A DNA stretch of 50,696 bases from Bryobacterales bacterium (GCA_003170295.1 PNAJ01000106.1:1-50696); one strand, 5' to 3'. Positions 1 to 9,616 are shown, numbered from the stretch's first letter. A program made the numbers and translations. Notes: a model not told the origin generated them from the letters alone.

Positions 1-968
1 TCCGCATTCCCGGCTGGGCGCGCAATCAGCCTGTTCCGAGCGATCTTTATCGGTTTGCTGATTCCGTCAGTGCTCCCGTCACGATCAAAGTTAACGGCAG
101 GCCAATCGTCACAAAGCTCGACAAAGGCTACGCGATCATCGACCGCGTTTGGAAACCCGGATACACCATCGAGCTGAATCTCCCCATGCCGGTCCGCCGC
201 GTGGTCGCGAACGATCAAGTCGCCGCGGATCGCGGACGCGTCGCCCTGGAGCGCGGCCCAATTCTATACGCATTGGAAGCACCCGACAATCCGAACGGAA
301 AAGTGCGCAATCTGGTTCTCTCGCGCGACGCGAAACTAACGGCGGAGTACAAGCCCGCGCTGCTGAAAGGCGTCGAGGTGATTCAAGGCCGCGCGCTCGC
401 TTTATCCTACGACGGGCAAGGAGATGTGCTAAAAAACCAGCAGCCATTCACCGCCATCCCGTACTACGCTTGGGCCAACCGCGGACGCGGTCAAATGGTC
501 GTCTGGATCCCGGAAACGGAAGCCGTCGCCAAGCCCACGCCGTTTCCGAGCATCGCCATCACGAGCAAAGTAACCGCGTCTCCCGCACGAAGGAATCCGC
601 GAAATATCAACGATGGAGAGGAGCCCGCCTCTTCGAGCGATGCCTCGTCTTACTTCGACTGGTGGCCGAAAAAAGGCTCAACCGAGTGGGTCGAATATGC
701 CTTCGAGAAGACGGCCACCGTTTCCTCGGCCGAACTCTACTGGTTCGACGATACCGCCCGCGGCGAAGTGCGAGTCCCGGCGTCGTGGCGCATTCTCTAT
801 CGCGATGGCAGCGAGTGGAAGCCGGTAGAAAACACGTCAGCCTATGCAGTCGAAAAGGACAAGTACAACAAGCTGACGTTCAAACCGGTGACGACCAACG
901 GACTACGTCTCGAAGTCACCATGCAGCCCAACTGGTCGGCGGGCATCGAGGAGTGGAAGGTCAAATAA
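1..968 (+). CDS. GH127/DUF1680 glycoside hydrolase, C-terminal part
   Basis: The gene enters from the left edge, so only the C-terminal 321 residues are visible, reading in the frame that begins at base 3. The first residues (RIPGWARNQPVP) and the later stretch VADRG-type/ALERGPILYALE (residues are read around bases 220-285) match the conserved end of the DUF1680/GH127 family, which includes beta-L-arabinofuranosidases that trim plant cell-wall arabinans. From about base 540 a jelly-roll-like tail follows (WVEYAFEK, AELYWFDD, SWRILYRDGSEWKPV) resembling an F5/8 type C carbohydrate-binding domain. The catalytic part lies outside the window, so exact substrate specificity cannot be judged. The neighbour at 1161 is convergent. 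Confidence 0.8.
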   Translation, partial: RIPGWARNQPVPSDLYRFADSVSAPVTIKVNGRPIVTKLDKGYAIIDRVWKPGYTIELNLPMPVRRVVANDQVAADRGRVALERGPILYALEAPDNPNGKVRNLVLSRDAKLTAEYKPALLKGVEVIQGRALALSYDGQGDVLKNQQPFTAIPYYAWANRGRGQMVVWIPETEAVAKPTPFPSIAITSKVTASPARRNPRNINDGEEPASSSDASSYFDWWPKKGSTEWVEYAFEKTATVSSAELYWFDDTARGEVRVPASWRILYRDGSEWKPVENTSAYAVEKDKYNKLTFKPVTTNGLRLEVTMQPNWSAGIEEWKVK

Positions 969-1015
969 AGACGTGCCGCCGCTCTCGAAAACGCCCGCCA
1001 GGATCGAAAGGCCAG

Positions 1016-1070
1016 CTTGTTGTGGGGCCGCCAATTTTGGCGGCAGCCGTCCTTTCTAGGCGGCTCTTGT
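1016..1070. repeat. Intergenic palindromic repeat, copy 1
   Basis: This intergenic segment contains the hairpin GCCGCCAATTTTGGCGGC followed by a second near-palindrome ending AGGCGGCTCTTG. Read on the opposite strand, the same arrangement occurs at 13254-13299, with only a few differences. It sits between two convergent genes, so it may also act as a bidirectional terminator; the rest of the 969-1160 gap holds nothing I recognise. Confidence 0.6.
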
Positions 1071-1160
1071 TTTCATTTCATAGCTGAATAGGGACCGCGC
1101 GAAGGCACGTCTGTGTCCTTCGTCTAATAAAGCAGGGCGGCAGGCCGACGCTCTGAAACC

Positions 1161-3443
1161 CTACTTAACAGCCACCGAGGCGCTCGCTGTAAGACCGGCT
1201 CTTTGCAAGGTCAGACTCACCGTTGATCCCGGGTATTGAGGGTATGCAGTATCGGGAATCAGCACGTTGATCTGATCGACGCCAACCACTTCGAACGGAG
1301 CGGCTCCGGCGAAAACTACCGTACCTGGAAGGGCGCAGGGCAAGCCGAAAAGGCTCAGAAAGCATCCGTAACCTGCGAAGGTCGCTTGCACCGGGCTCGA
1401 TAGATTCGCAAGCGGCGGCGCGACGATGCTCCCGTCGGCCAGACTGCGATCATACGGACCCATCCCCGTACCGAAAATCTGAATCACGGACCCGCGCGCC
1501 GCCGGATTGGAAGGTGTGTTCAACGTGCCATCCTGATTGAGGATGGCAAAACCAGCGTTTGAGTTGCACGAGGACATGCAGAAAATCGCAGGCCATTCCC
1601 GAGCCGTAAACGCGAAAATACAAGCCTGCACACTAGACCTCGTCACGCACACGCTGGTCGTTGACCCGCTGAGACGCTGTGGCACAACGAAGTTGATCTG
1701 TTTGTCCTGGACGTAGAGTATGGGCGCAGGAATGCCTCCCACCGTCAGGGTAGTCCCATCAAGCTCAGTTGCGACGAGCCCATTCACGTCGAACTGGTAC
1801 TGCACCCCAATGGTGGGACCCAAATTGCTCCCGAAGAGCGTGGCGATCATGCCCGCCGTAGCCGGCGCGTAGTTAAAACTCGCGCCGCTGACCAGACAAG
1901 AAGGCGCGGGAAGGCCATGCGGTACCGCGCTCAAATCAAGCTTGAATACAAACTCGGCACCGCTCGACGAATCGATCACTGGTCCGCCGGGAAATAGGGT
2001 GGTTCCAGTTAAGCCCACCGCATAAAGAGACCCGCCCGGATCGAGAGCGACCGCATCGATACTGGTGAAATTCGGCCCACTAAGTAAGGTGGAAAACGTG
2101 ATATTTCCCAGCCGATCAAGCGTAGTCAGCATACCGGCTCCGCCAACCTCACTGCCGACAGGAAATCTAGTTCGGAACTGGAGTTCCTGCGGCAGATTTG
2201 GAGCGCAAGGCTCCAGTGTGTCCTTCGTCGGAAAATTTGCCGATACAGTGACGCCTGCAACCACCGCGCTGCCGTCATCGAGCACAATTAACGAGGAGCC
2301 CGGCGTATTTACCGCGACGTAGCCAATTTGCCCCGTAACGTCGATCTTGATCAGCTGGGAGCCGACCATGTAAGAACTCCCGGCGCGATCGAGCTTCATC
2401 TCACTGGGGGCAAACGGAAGCGGCGTCGAATAAAGGAGCGTCGAAGCAGTCGGAGAGAAGCGTGCGAGAAACCCCGGGCCGCTGCTATAAGCTGCATCAC
2501 GCGTGCTCGGGAATCCCGGCCCTAGACTGCCACTGATGTGGATGATGCCCGTATCGGAGACAGCGACCGAGGTAACGGAGACAGATCCACTTGGAGAAGG
2601 CTCGCCGATGAGCGTGGAGTTCATCAGTGTCGCGCCGCTAGCGTCGAACTTACTGATAAATCCAACTGTAGAGACAGCTCCTGCACCCTGCGGGATAACG
2701 CTCCGTTGATACGCTCCCGCAGTCGTTGGAAAAGTGATCCCGCTGGTAGCTCCGCCCACATAAGCATTTCCACTCCTGTCAATCGTCAGAGCACCCGCTG
2801 ACGTTCCGCCCTGATCGAGAAAGGTCGAATAAACCAGCTTCTTCCCGGAAGGATCGAGCTTTAGCAGGAAGCCCCCACCGCTGCCTGATGTGGGCTGAAA
2901 GCTGCCTTGAGTGGTGGGGAAGTCCGAGGAATTCGTAACGCCCGCCAGAAAGACATTTCCGCTGGGGTCAACTGTCATTCCCCCGATCCGGTCGTCGCCT
3001 GATCCGCCGATCCCCGTGAGGTACACGACCTGCGAGGTCGACGGCGACAACGGCCCTGAGATTTTCATGACGTATACGTCCACGTTTCCGCCACACGGAC
3101 CGAGCAACGTTGTCGGCGCGGGCGGCCGCGGAGTGATCAGCCCGACGAATCCGGCGGAAGCATTGCCGGCAAGATACAAATTCCCCGCCGCATCGAAAGC
3201 CGCCCCGAGGACTAGTCCCGGCGCACCAAAACGGAACACGTTCTGAATCGCCGCTGGTAGCGTCGGGTCCGCCGCAGGAGCGTTAGCGCCTACAGAGAGC
3301 AATACCGCGAAAACGAGTATTACCGATCGCGTATCGAAACGCACTGATCCGCTCACGGTGAATAGTACCGCTTCACAAGAAGAAACACCAGCAGCTTCAT
3401 ACCGCTGAACAGGCATTTTCAGTTCCACCATCTCCAGACACAT
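1161..3443 (-). CDS. Exported SBBP beta-propeller protein with TIGR03437 C-terminal domain
   Basis: A 760-residue predicted exported protein. The N-terminus carries a hydrophobic segment (VILVFAVLLSVGANAPAA, about residues 41-58) that would serve as a signal peptide. The middle, about residues 65-500, holds repeated blades of the type MTVDPSGNVFLAG and STFLDQGG, matching SBBP beta-propeller repeats. The last 230 residues (from SGASFNYAPATAGMIATLFG) match the TIGR03437 domain, a paralogous tail abundant in Solibacter-type acidobacteria. The ATG at 3443 has a good ribosome binding site (AGGGGA, 4 bases away); an ATG at 3416 and a GTG at 3356 are alternatives that would give a more usual signal peptide length. 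Function is unknown; a cell-surface or secreted binding role is inferred only from the architecture. Confidence 0.8.
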   Translation of the reverse strand: MCLEMVELKMPVQRYEAAGVSSCEAVLFTVSGSVRFDTRSVILVFAVLLSVGANAPAADPTLPAAIQNVFRFGAPGLVLGAAFDAAGNLYLAGNASAGFVGLITPRPPAPTTLLGPCGGNVDVYVMKISGPLSPSTSQVVYLTGIGGSGDDRIGGMTVDPSGNVFLAGVTNSSDFPTTQGSFQPTSGSGGGFLLKLDPSGKKLVYSTFLDQGGTSAGALTIDRSGNAYVGGATSGITFPTTAGAYQRSVIPQGAGAVSTVGFISKFDASGATLMNSTLIGEPSPSGSVSVTSVAVSDTGIIHISGSLGPGFPSTRDAAYSSGPGFLARFSPTASTLLYSTPLPFAPSEMKLDRAGSSYMVGSQLIKIDVTGQIGYVAVNTPGSSLIVLDDGSAVVAGVTVSANFPTKDTLEPCAPNLPQELQFRTRFPVGSEVGGAGMLTTLDRLGNITFSTLLSGPNFTSIDAVALDPGGSLYAVGLTGTTLFPGGPVIDSSSGAEFVFKLDLSAVPHGLPAPSCLVSGASFNYAPATAGMIATLFGSNLGPTIGVQYQFDVNGLVATELDGTTLTVGGIPAPILYVQDKQINFVVPQRLSGSTTSVCVTRSSVQACIFAFTAREWPAIFCMSSCNSNAGFAILNQDGTLNTPSNPAARGSVIQIFGTGMGPYDRSLADGSIVAPPLANLSSPVQATFAGYGCFLSLFGLPCALPGTVVFAGAAPFEVVGVDQINVLIPDTAYPQYPGSTVSLTLQRAGLTASASVAVK

Positions 3444-3930
3444 GGCGTCCCCTGAGAGTGAGCCCTTTCAATGGCTTGCGATTTGGCGAAAGCGCGGCAG
3501 TCAGAACACGAGGGCCAAGCGGATACAGGAGGCGGGACGGAAATAGCCAACCACCCCAAAGAGTGTTACGGCTAGACGGGACTCGGTCTCCGCGCTGGCG
3601 TTCCGGGCGTCGGCCGTAATCTAAAGCAGATGCGCCGGAGTCGTTCTCACTTTCCACTTTGCGCCCCGTCGCAGCCGGGCGTTCACTTCTTCGAGCGATC
3701 CAAAAAATCCCGCGAACGAGTCTTGCAGCGCTCGCGGACGCCTCCGCGCCTGCCGGAAATCGCGATGCCGGAACTGGTCCGTAGAGGAGATCACGGCTGC
3801 TCCCATCGGGCGGTATTCGTGGGTGCCTTGTGCCCAGGCAAGTCCGTTTTCGGGGTCAATCCAGAGACCGAATCCCATGATGTTCGTAAACCATTATGAC
3901 GTTGGGCCCTAAAGTGCTTCAATAAGAGTA
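3444..3930. other. Intergenic region between divergent exported-protein genes
   Basis: This 487-base gap separates the divergently transcribed SBBP protein gene and the next TIGR03437 gene, and so should contain both promoters. I could not pick convincing -35/-10 boxes. It holds one small open frame on the minus strand, listed separately, and no recognisable RNA or mobile element. Confidence 0.4.
3621..3878 (-). CDS. Small open frame, unrecognised, possible gene remnant
   Basis: An 85-codon open frame beginning MGFGLWIDPENGLAWAQG and ending in a basic segment (ARLRRGAKWKVRT). Its composition looks more protein-like than the other open frames in this gap, and the part around SFAGFFGSLEEVNARLRR could form a helix, but I do not recognise a family. 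It begins 52 bases from the divergent gene at 3931 and has no clear ribosome binding site. It may be a small real gene, the end of a decayed gene, or chance. Confidence 0.25.
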   Translation of the reverse strand: MGFGLWIDPENGLAWAQGTHEYRPMGAAVISSTDQFRHRDFRQARRRPRALQDSFAGFFGSLEEVNARLRRGAKWKVRTTPAHLL

Positions 3931-6363
3931 ATGCTGACTCCGTTTCGGTTTACGACCTTTGCAATGATGGCGTGCTTTGTTGCGCTGGGTAGTTTTGACA
4001 CAGCGCAAGCACAGAATCTCACGGTCAGTAGCAGCACCCTGGTGTTCACTGCGGCGCAGGGAGGGAATCCGAATCCTCCCACGCAGATGGTGACCACCGG
4101 CAGCACCGGCGGCAGCATCAACTTCATTATCTCGTACTCGGCCAATTCTAGCTGGCTTTCCGCCTCCACGGGGCCGTTCAACGGGACCGGGGGTACCTCC
4201 GGGCAGGTGCTCACCGTTCAAGTCAATTCAATCCTCCTTGCGAGCGGGAGCCACAACGGAACCATCACTCTGACCCCGAGCAACGGAACCGCCGTGGCTA
4301 CCATTGCGGTCGCACTGACGATCAGCGGCAGTGGGACCACCACCTCGACGCTGAGCGCCACTCCTTCGCAACTTTCCTTTGGTTTCGAACTCGGGCATGC
4401 CGGGCCTCCATCGCAAACGGTGCAGATTCTCAGCTCGGGCATCTCACTGCCGTTTACCTTCAGCATCACCACCGCGCCTACCAGCAATTGTCCCGTTGGA
4501 TGGCTGCAGGTGACAGGATTGAACAGCTCGACTCCAGCGCCGCTCACGGTGAGCGTTGCGACCGCCGGTCTCGCCGCAGGAAGCTGCACGGGAAATATTT
4601 TGGTCAGCTCGAATACCGCGGGGAACGACACCACCACGACGCTCATCGGTGTCGTGCTTTTCGTAAGCACCAGCGCGCTGCTGAACGTGAATATTCCGCC
4701 CGGATTGTCGTCGGTTACGCTCCAGCAACGGGGAGTGCCCGTGCAGTTCAATCTCCAGCTCACCAGTTCGGATTCCACGCCAGTGTCCTTTACCGCGTCG
4801 GTGCCAAATAATAATTGGCTGGCGATATCGCCCTCCTTCGGGACTACGCCGGCAAATATCGACGTGCAGGTGACGCCTGGGTCGGTGCTCCCTCCAGGAA
4901 CCTATAACGCCGCGATTACGATCAATTCGCCAGGCCTGTTCAACAACACGACGTCGATTCCCATCACGCTGATCCTTACGTCCAGCAGTTCGCTGACGGT
5001 GACTCCTTCCGGTACGCAGAACTTTACCGAGCTGCAAGGCGGTTTCGTCCCGGCGTCGCAAACACTGACGCTCACAGGCTCGGCTACCACCACGTCGCAA
5101 TTTACGACGTCGGTGATCCAGGGAACCGGCGGTGCATGGCTCCAGGTAAGTCCTGCGTCGGGAGGTTTGACTTCCACGCCCACGTCGTCGTCCGCGCAAA
5201 TCACCTTGAGCGTCGCCCCGAACACGTCGAACACGCTCGCGCAAGGCGTCTATTCCAGCCAGGCCGTGATTTCGTTCACCAACGCGCAGATTCCGCAGAT
5301 CGTGATCGCCGTCAGCTTGACGGTGGCGCCACCCGCTTCCGCCATCGTCGCGACGCCTGCCGCGGTTACGTTCAGTTACCAATCGGGAGGATCCCCGCCT
5401 GCCTCCCAATCGATCTCGATCACCAATCCAGCGAGTGGTTCGCTCGTCTACACGGTCGCATCGATCAGCGATAGCTGGATCTCCGTGAATCCAACGAGCG
5501 GCACCACGCCGGGAAGCATTTCCGTGGCGGTAAATCCACAGGTTCTTCAGACGGGGTCGTACACCGGCTCGTTTACGCTCACGTCTCCGGGCGTGCCATC
5601 GACGACAATCGGCGTGTCGCTCTTTATTTCCGCCAGCACGACGCCGCAACCGTTCATCATCGGCAACGCCGCCAGCGGCGTCGGCGGCCAGCTCTCGCCG
5701 GGTGAAATCATTTCGATCAAAGGCTCCGGCCTCGGACCGGGCACTCCCGTTTCTTTTACCGTGGGTTCGCTAACCAGTCCAACCCTCGCCGGCGTCGGAG
5801 TGACCTTCGATGGATTCCCGGGAACGCTGCTGTACGTTTCCTCCACCCAAATCAACGTCACGGTCCCCTACGAGGTCGCTGGAAAAGCTTCGACCACTAT
5901 CATAGTTACATATCAAAGCGTTCCATCCGCCGGAATTACTCAACCCGTTGGCGCGGTATCTTTGGGGCTTTTCACCGATAATGCCACCGGCGGCGGCCAG
6001 GCGGCCGTTGTGAATCAGAATTATACGTATAACACCGCCGCAACGCCAGCTCCCCAAGGCTCCTACATTTCGGTGTATGCGACCGGCGGCGGGCAGACCA
6101 TTCCGGCCAGTTTCGACGGCGAAGTTAGCCCCACGACGAGCCTCTTATACCTTGTTTTACAACAATATGTGACTGCCACCATCGGGGGAATACGGGCGGC
6201 GGTTGTGTTTTCGGGCGCGGCTCCGGGTTACGTCACTGGAGTAGTGCAGTTCAATATCCAGGTGCCGACCGGGGTCAGCGGCTCGGCACTGCCAATCGTG
6301 GTCACGATTAATGGCTCTACCGTCGTCCAAAGTCAGACTGGCGCCACGGTAGCGGTACAATAA
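3931..6363 (+). CDS. Exported multi-domain Ig-like/BACON-type protein with TIGR03437 domain
   Basis: An 810-residue protein with a clear signal peptide (hydrophobic core MMACFVALGSF, cleavage predicted after AQA at residue 27). Residues 28-570 contain about six Ig-like units of roughly 90 residues, each with the pattern SWL-x(2)-SP-x-SG-TTP followed by a strand such as GTYNAAITI and a closing strand ending VxL. This resembles BACON or related all-beta modules. The C-terminus from GNAASGVGGQLSPGEIISI (about residue 575) is a TIGR03437 domain, as in the gene at 1161. The protein is very rich in Thr, Ser and Val and poor in charged residues, as expected for a secreted or surface protein. No catalytic motif is visible; adhesion or carbohydrate binding would be a guess. 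Confidence 0.8.
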   Translation: MLTPFRFTTFAMMACFVALGSFDTAQAQNLTVSSSTLVFTAAQGGNPNPPTQMVTTGSTGGSINFIISYSANSSWLSASTGPFNGTGGTSGQVLTVQVNSILLASGSHNGTITLTPSNGTAVATIAVALTISGSGTTTSTLSATPSQLSFGFELGHAGPPSQTVQILSSGISLPFTFSITTAPTSNCPVGWLQVTGLNSSTPAPLTVSVATAGLAAGSCTGNILVSSNTAGNDTTTTLIGVVLFVSTSALLNVNIPPGLSSVTLQQRGVPVQFNLQLTSSDSTPVSFTASVPNNNWLAISPSFGTTPANIDVQVTPGSVLPPGTYNAAITINSPGLFNNTTSIPITLILTSSSSLTVTPSGTQNFTELQGGFVPASQTLTLTGSATTTSQFTTSVIQGTGGAWLQVSPASGGLTSTPTSSSAQITLSVAPNTSNTLAQGVYSSQAVISFTNAQIPQIVIAVSLTVAPPASAIVATPAAVTFSYQSGGSPPASQSISITNPASGSLVYTVASISDSWISVNPTSGTTPGSISVAVNPQVLQTGSYTGSFTLTSPGVPSTTIGVSLFISASTTPQPFIIGNAASGVGGQLSPGEIISIKGSGLGPGTPVSFTVGSLTSPTLAGVGVTFDGFPGTLLYVSSTQINVTVPYEVAGKASTTIIVTYQSVPSAGITQPVGAVSLGLFTDNATGGGQAAVVNQNYTYNTAATPAPQGSYISVYATGGGQTIPASFDGEVSPTTSLLYLVLQQYVTATIGGIRAAVVFSGAAPGYVTGVVQFNIQVPTGVSGSALPIVVTINGSTVVQSQTGATVAVQ

Positions 6364-6415
6364 AAGGCCTTAAATCGCCAAAATGTACGCTCCACGCGCC
6401 CTTAATCGACCTTAA

Positions 6416-8197
6416 ATGGCATCAATTATCAACGTTTCAGGGATCGCGAAAACCTTCGGGATCGCCCCTCTTTTTGAAAATATCTCGCTCAACATCGGGG
6501 ATGGAGACCGGCTCGGGCTGATCGGTCCGAATGGGGCGGGGAAGTCGACGCTGCTCGAGATCCTCACCGGGCAGAGAGAGCCGGATAGCGGCAACGTCGC
6601 GTTGCGCAAAGGGACGCGCCTCGCGTACGTGACGCAGGATTCGCAATTTCCAGAAGGCATGACGGTGCGGCAGGTGGTCCATGCCGCGATGGCTGAGGCG
6701 CGCGTGGCGGAAGAGGAAAAACTCGCGCGAGAGGCGGAAACGCTGGGGCGCGCGGGGTTCGAAAACTTCGACCAACAAGCATCGAGCTTATCGGGCGGAT
6801 GGCGAAAAAGGCTCGCGGTGGCCGAAGCGCTGGTGCAATCGCCCGATATTGTAATGCTCGACGAGCCGACGAATCATTTGGATCTGGCTGGGATTGCCTG
6901 GCTCGAAGAAATGCTGCAAAGCGCGCCGTTCGCGTGCGTGGTGGTGAGCCACGATCGATATTTTCTGGAGAACGTCGCGACGGCCATGGCGGAGTTGAAT
7001 CCCCAATATCCGAACGGCCTCTTTTACGTGACGGGGAATTACAGCACGTTCCTCGAAAAGAAGGGCGAGTTTTTACACGCGCAGGCGAAGCATCAGGACG
7101 CGCTGGAGAATCGCGTGAAGACCGAGATGGAGTGGCTGCGGCGCGGTCCGAAGGCGCGCGCGACGAAATCGAAGGCTCGCATCGATAAGGCGCAGGAGAT
7201 GATCGGCGAGTTAAAAGACTTGAAAATTCGGACCCGCGTGGAACTGACCGACATCGATTTTTCCGCTACTGATCGAAAGACAAAGCGGCTGGTGCATCTG
7301 GAAGGCGTGTCCCACGGTTTTGGCGAGTCGATGTTATTCGATGGCACGAATTTCACGATCACCGCGGGGATGCGAGTGGGTTTGGTCGGCGCGAATGGCA
7401 GCGGCAAGACGACGCTGCTTCGTTTGCTGAAGGGCGATATGCCGCCGATGCGTGGAGAGATTCAGAAGGCGGATAATCTGCGGGTCGTTTCCTTCGATCA
7501 GATACGGGAGATCGATCAGAGCTTAACGCTGCGGCGCGCGCTGGCTCCGGATAGCGATTCGGTGGTGTATCGCGACCGCGTGACGCACGTGGCCTCCTGG
7601 GCGGCGAAGTTTTTATTCACAAGCGATCAGTTGAATCAACCGGTGAGGAGGTTGTCAGGCGGCGAAAAGGCTCGGGTGTTGATCGCGAAGCTAATGCTGG
7701 AGCCTGCGGATTTACTACTGCTGGACGAGCCGACCAACGATTTGGATATTCCTACTTTGGAGATTCTCGAAGAGAGCCTACTGGAGTTTCAGGGCGCGCT
7801 AGTGCTAGTCACGCACGATCGTTATTTACTGGATCGAGTGGCGACGGTGGTGTTGGGGCTCGATGGAAAGGGCGGCGCGGAGCGGTTTGCGGATTACTCG
7901 CAGTGGAATGAATGGCAGACGGCGAAGAAGCCTGTGAAGGCGTCTGCAGTGCCTGCTCCCAAGGCTGCGGCGGTCAAGAAAAAGCTTTCTTATATTGAGG
8001 CTCGGGATTTCGAGACCATCGAGCATCGGGTATCGGAGGCGGAGTTGGCTCTGGAGGCTCAGCACGACGCGGTGCAGCATGCGGCGGCGAAGGGTGGGAA
8101 AGAGTTGGACTTGGCGATGGCGGAATTGGAGAAGAGGCAGGAGGCGGTCGACGATCTGTATGCCCGGTGGGCGGAGTTGGAGAAGAAGTTGGGGTGA
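6416..8197 (+). CDS. uup: ABC-F family ATPase, Uup type
   Basis: A 593-residue cytoplasmic protein with two ABC ATPase domains and no membrane segments. Domain 1 has Walker A GPNGAGKST (37-45), signature LSGGW (125-129) and Walker B IVMLDEPTNHLD (145-156). The inter-domain linker with KARATKSKARIDKAQ (about 246-260) is typical of ABC-F proteins. Domain 2 has GANGSGKTT (325-333), LSGGEKAR (413-420) and LLLLDEPTNDLD (433-444). The C-terminal 80 residues form a charged coiled coil, as in the Uup DNA- or RNA-binding extension, and the LSGGW first signature also fits Uup. ABC-F proteins act on ribosomes; Uup is also linked to precise excision of transposons. The start has no strong ribosome binding site. 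The gene stands alone. Confidence 0.88.
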   Translation: MASIINVSGIAKTFGIAPLFENISLNIGDGDRLGLIGPNGAGKSTLLEILTGQREPDSGNVALRKGTRLAYVTQDSQFPEGMTVRQVVHAAMAEARVAEEEKLAREAETLGRAGFENFDQQASSLSGGWRKRLAVAEALVQSPDIVMLDEPTNHLDLAGIAWLEEMLQSAPFACVVVSHDRYFLENVATAMAELNPQYPNGLFYVTGNYSTFLEKKGEFLHAQAKHQDALENRVKTEMEWLRRGPKARATKSKARIDKAQEMIGELKDLKIRTRVELTDIDFSATDRKTKRLVHLEGVSHGFGESMLFDGTNFTITAGMRVGLVGANGSGKTTLLRLLKGDMPPMRGEIQKADNLRVVSFDQIREIDQSLTLRRALAPDSDSVVYRDRVTHVASWAAKFLFTSDQLNQPVRRLSGGEKARVLIAKLMLEPADLLLLDEPTNDLDIPTLEILEESLLEFQGALVLVTHDRYLLDRVATVVLGLDGKGGAERFADYSQWNEWQTAKKPVKASAVPAPKAAAVKKKLSYIEARDFETIEHRVSEAELALEAQHDAVQHAAAKGGKELDLAMAELEKRQEAVDDLYARWAELEKKLG

Positions 8198-8369
8198 GTG
8201 TTGGGTGCCGATGGAAGAGACCGTACTGCTCGAACCCACGCTCGCTCCTCGGCATATGACCATCTAGGGTGGAGTCTGGAAAGCCTCACCTGTGGAGGAA
8301 GGGTCGTTATCCCGGATTTTTCAAATGTCGATTTTAGCACGGCGGCCATGTTAGACTGCGGACTAAGAG

Positions 8370-8591
8370 ATGGCGCGGAATTTCAAAATCGTGGTGGAGC
8401 AGCACTCCGACGGCTTCGTTGCCTACCCTCTCGGGATGCGGGGCGTCGTGGTGGGAGAAGGCGATAGCTATGAGGAAGCGCTCTCTGAAGTCGAATCCGC
8501 CATCCGTTTCCACATTGAAACCTTCGGCGACGAGGTTCTCGGTTCGCCGGTGATCGAGGCGTTCATTGCGGAGACGACGCTTTTGGTCTGA
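8370..8591 (+). CDS. hicB: HicB-type antitoxin
   Basis: A 73-residue protein with the compact HicB fold pattern: an initial strand ([16 protein letters not shown]), a central [21 protein letters not shown] helix region and an acidic tail. It lacks a separate DNA-binding domain, as in many short HicB proteins. The stop codon overlaps the start of the hicA frame by one base (TGATG), as expected for a translationally coupled toxin-antitoxin operon. The order hicB-hicA is one of the two known arrangements. It should neutralise HicA by occluding its active site. Confidence 0.8.
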   Translation: MARNFKIVVEQHSDGFVAYPLGMRGVVVGEGDSYEEALSEVESAIRFHIETFGDEVLGSPVIEAFIAETTLLV

Positions 8592-8829
8592 TGGCGAAGT
8601 TTCCCATCGATGCTCCGAAAACAAGAGTGATCGCGGCGCTTCGGGCGATCGGATTCCAACTGGTGCGGGAGGCCGAGCACATCGCCATGAGACGCCAGCG
8701 CGAGGATGGAGGGTCGGATGTGTTGACGATCCAAATCACCCAAGGATCAAGGCATCCACCTTGCGGACCATCCTGACACAAGCGCGCATCGAGAGGGAAG
8801 AGTTTCTGCGGGCTTACGAAGCATCGTAA
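8591..8829 (+). pseudogene. hicA: HicA-type mRNA interferase gene, frameshifted
   Basis: The reading frame begins [20 protein letters not shown] and carries the family histidine in EAEHIAMRR (His30), matching the small double-stranded RNA-binding HicA/YcfA fold. After VLTI (near base 8731) the frame breaks: the expected continuation [19 protein letters not shown] lies one frame over and runs to the stop at 8827-8829. As written, translation stops early at 8776 with a wrong tail. The duplicated copy at 9747 has one more base at exactly this point and reads through correctly, which shows that the break here is a single-base loss. Either the toxin is inactivated or the base was lost in assembly. 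Confidence 0.8.
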
Positions 8830-8882
8830 CGCTCCGACGCTATCGGCGGATGCGAACAGAGGAAGGGGTTGCTGTCCCGGTT
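8687..8882 (+). repeat. Long direct repeat A, copy 1 (hicA 3' end)
   Basis: About 196 bases covering the last two thirds of hicA and 53 bases downstream are repeated at 9747-9943 with only a handful of mismatches and one indel. The interval between the copies (8883-9746) contains essentially just the vapBC pair. Confidence 0.9.
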
Positions 8883-8915
8883 CCCCCGGTTTCGCCGTTG
8901 CTCTCTGGCAGGCTG

Positions 8916-9341
8916 TCAGGGTGTGCGCATCCGGTCGGCGGCGTCGGGACGGATGGCGCGAAAATGCTTGAGGTTCCAGGTGTAAATCGTCTCGGCTTTC
9001 ACCTTGGCGGCGCACTGCAACAGAAGCGCGTCGTAAACCCGGCCGCTGACAAAGCCTCGCGCGGCTGCCTGCTCAATTGTCTGGAAGTATTCGTCCTCGC
9101 TAAGCGAGACGACGGTGAAACGTTCCCGGGTCTCCTGCACGAACAACAGCGCCTGTTCGGGCGGAATCACGTCTTTGACTGGCAGAGCCGTCATCGTTGC
9201 ATACACTTCGGCAAGCGTGTGAGCGGCGCAGGCCGATTTCCCCTTCTTGGCCGCGCTGACCAGCTTGAGACTGGCTTCATGATGCGGATGACCGCGCCAG
9301 AACGCGCCGATCAGTACCGACGTGTCGAAGAATTCCTTCAT
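8916..9341 (-). CDS. vapC: PIN-domain ribonuclease toxin, VapC type
   Basis: A 141-residue PIN-domain protein. The acidic active-site residues are visible as Asp6 (FFDTSVLIG), Glu45 (TLAEVYA) and Asp104 (RVYDALLL); the usual fourth acid is Asn123 in TWNLKHF, which is common in the family. PIN toxins of this kind cut specific tRNA or rRNA sites. Its start overlaps the stop of the upstream AbrB-type gene by four bases (ATGA), forming a typical vapBC operon read leftward, opposite to hicBA. The whole operon lies between the two copies of direct repeat A. Confidence 0.87.
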   Translation of the reverse strand: MKEFFDTSVLIGAFWRGHPHHEASLKLVSAAKKGKSACAAHTLAEVYATMTALPVKDVIPPEQALLFVQETRERFTVVSLSEDEYFQTIEQAAARGFVSGRVYDALLLQCAAKVKAETIYTWNLKHFRAIRPDAADRMRTP

Positions 9342-9601
9342 CCCAGCAGCTCACGCAATCGCTTTTCGCGCTCGCGATCGATCAAAGCGGGAATGGAAGC
9401 GGCGGTTGCCTCACCCTGGTAAACCCACACGCCCAGTTCCTTCTTGAGCAGCGCCTTGGGGCGGACCGGCCGCAAGGTGACAGTCTCCTCGCCCTGACTG
9501 TCGAGTTGCAAGGCGTCGCCCGGGTTGAGCCGCCATTCCTGTCGCAACGTTTTCGGAATGAGAACGCGCCCGGCCCGGTCGAGAGTAAGCTTGGTAGTCA
9601 T
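9338..9601 (-). CDS. vapB: AbrB/MazE-type antitoxin, VapB
   Basis: An 87-residue protein with an N-terminal swapped-hairpin DNA-binding domain of the SpoVT-AbrB class (LTLDRAGRVLIPKTLRQEW, residues 5-23, then LNPGDALQL). The C-terminal half (residues 48-87) is the likely toxin-binding tail. It is the first gene of the vapBC pair and would repress its own promoter; an inverted repeat that could be its operator lies 16 bases upstream of the start. Confidence 0.87.
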   Translation of the reverse strand: MTTKLTLDRAGRVLIPKTLRQEWRLNPGDALQLDSQGEETVTLRPVRPKALLKKELGVWVYQGEATAASIPALIDREREKRLRELLG

Positions 9602-9616
9602 AATGGCAATTCGTCA

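Noticed and set aside
4444..5649. A 401-codon minus-strand frame rich in Arg
   Set aside because: It lies opposite the Ig-like/TIGR03437 gene, has no family resemblance, and its composition is that of an antisense frame.
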